This document shows positions 5,602 to 5,813 of a stretch of DNA of 5,813 bases, piece by piece. The notes under the pieces were generated by a model that was not told the origin of the DNA, did no database searches, and saw nothing but the letters and a program-made list of their open reading frames with translations. Position numbers and translations under genes: made by a program. The stretch covers positions 1 to 5,813 of the forward strand of contig DNWZ01000516.1 of the NCBI GenBank assembly GCA_003506095.1, read 5' to 3'. How positions within the stretch are numbered: the first letter of the stretch is position 1; each line of letters starts with the position of its first letter. The stretch comes from Planctomycetaceae bacterium (GTDB lineage: Bacteria; Planctomycetota; Planctomycetia; Pirellulales; Pirellulaceae).

Positions 5602-5813
5602 TTAATCAATCTCCACTGACGAGATGTTCGCTTGGAGTACTTCGGGGCTTCCGATAGGAGGCACATTGAGAACGCCACTTGAAATCTTCGCGGCGAACAT
5701 CGAGACCGAGGGTTTCACTTGCATTGGGTTCTGCAGAAACGATGCGTGGTTGTCCGCGGTCAGGTCAAACACGTCATAGAGCATGAATCCCAGATCTTGC
5801 GTGTAGTTGATCG
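5602..5813 (-). CDS. cas5c: Cas5c (Cas5d), crRNA-processing endoribonuclease and Cascade subunit, C-terminal part only
   Basis: In I-C systems Cas5c takes the place of Cas6: it cuts the pre-crRNA at each repeat hairpin and stays bound to the 5' handle. Only the last 70 codons are in the window; the N-terminus runs off the right edge, so the Tyr/Lys/His catalytic residues known from other Cas5c proteins cannot be checked. The visible part reads INYTQDLGFMLYDVFDL, then NPMQVKPSVSMFAAKISSGV and LNVPPIGSPEV. This matches the Cas5d C-terminal pattern of LGxMLYD, then a P-x-FFxAxxxxGV-xVP segment. The Met at 5784 is internal, since the frame stays open and conserved upstream to the edge. The stop is 5 nt before cas8c, as expected for the cas5-cas8c-cas7 order. 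Confidence 0.92.
   Translation of the reverse strand, partial: INYTQDLGFMLYDVFDLTADNHASFLQNPMQVKPSVSMFAAKISSGVLNVPPIGSPEVLQANISSVEID

Noticed and set aside
1..5813. A previously undescribed defence system
   Set aside because: Every gene present is a standard type I-C component in the standard order, with no extra gene inserted between them.

Overview
This window is the adaptation-side half of a type I-C (formerly Dvulg) CRISPR-Cas locus. All supported genes lie on the minus strand and read from right to left: the 3' end of cas5c (cut by the right edge), cas8c/csd1, cas7c/csd2, cas4, cas1, cas2, then a leader and a CRISPR array that runs off the left edge. The host is a bacterium of roughly balanced base composition. 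A member of the Planctomycetota is my best guess, from the general look of the Cas proteins, but nothing in the window proves it. cas3 and the N-terminal part of cas5c should lie to the right, outside the window.

Layout. Positions 1-561 hold nine copies of a 33-nt repeat (the first lacks its first 10 nt at the window edge) and eight spacers of 33-36 nt. All copies are identical over the visible bases. Positions 562-752 are a gene-free leader with several exact dyad symmetries. Then come cas2 (753-1043), cas1 (1049-2122, GTG start), cas4 (2125-2784), cas7c (2784-3752), a 53-nt gap, cas8c (3806-5596) and the C-terminal 70 codons of cas5c (5602-5813). Apart from the gap before cas7c, the junctions are 1-base overlaps or gaps of 2-5 nt, so this looks like one translationally coupled operon. 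Its promoter is not in the window.

How the parts work together (family knowledge). The array is transcribed leftward from the leader. Cas5c cuts at the 3' base of each repeat hairpin and leaves an 11-nt 5' handle, UGGAUUGAAAC. The crRNA, Cas5c, a Cas7c backbone, Cas8c and the small subunit Cas11c form Cascade/I-C, which recruits Cas3. Cas1 and Cas2 integrate new spacers at the leader-side repeat, and Cas4 helps choose and trim PAM-bearing prespacers. A likely internal start for Cas11c is visible inside cas8c (Met469; 128 aa).

Novelty. I see no undescribed system; the gene set is canonical I-C. The points most worth checking are the nested cas11c start, a spacer whose first 12 seed bases match the locus's own cas8c gene, a 7-bp inverted repeat in that same spacer, the cluster of palindromes in the leader, and the 53-nt gap without a Shine-Dalgarno sequence before cas7c.
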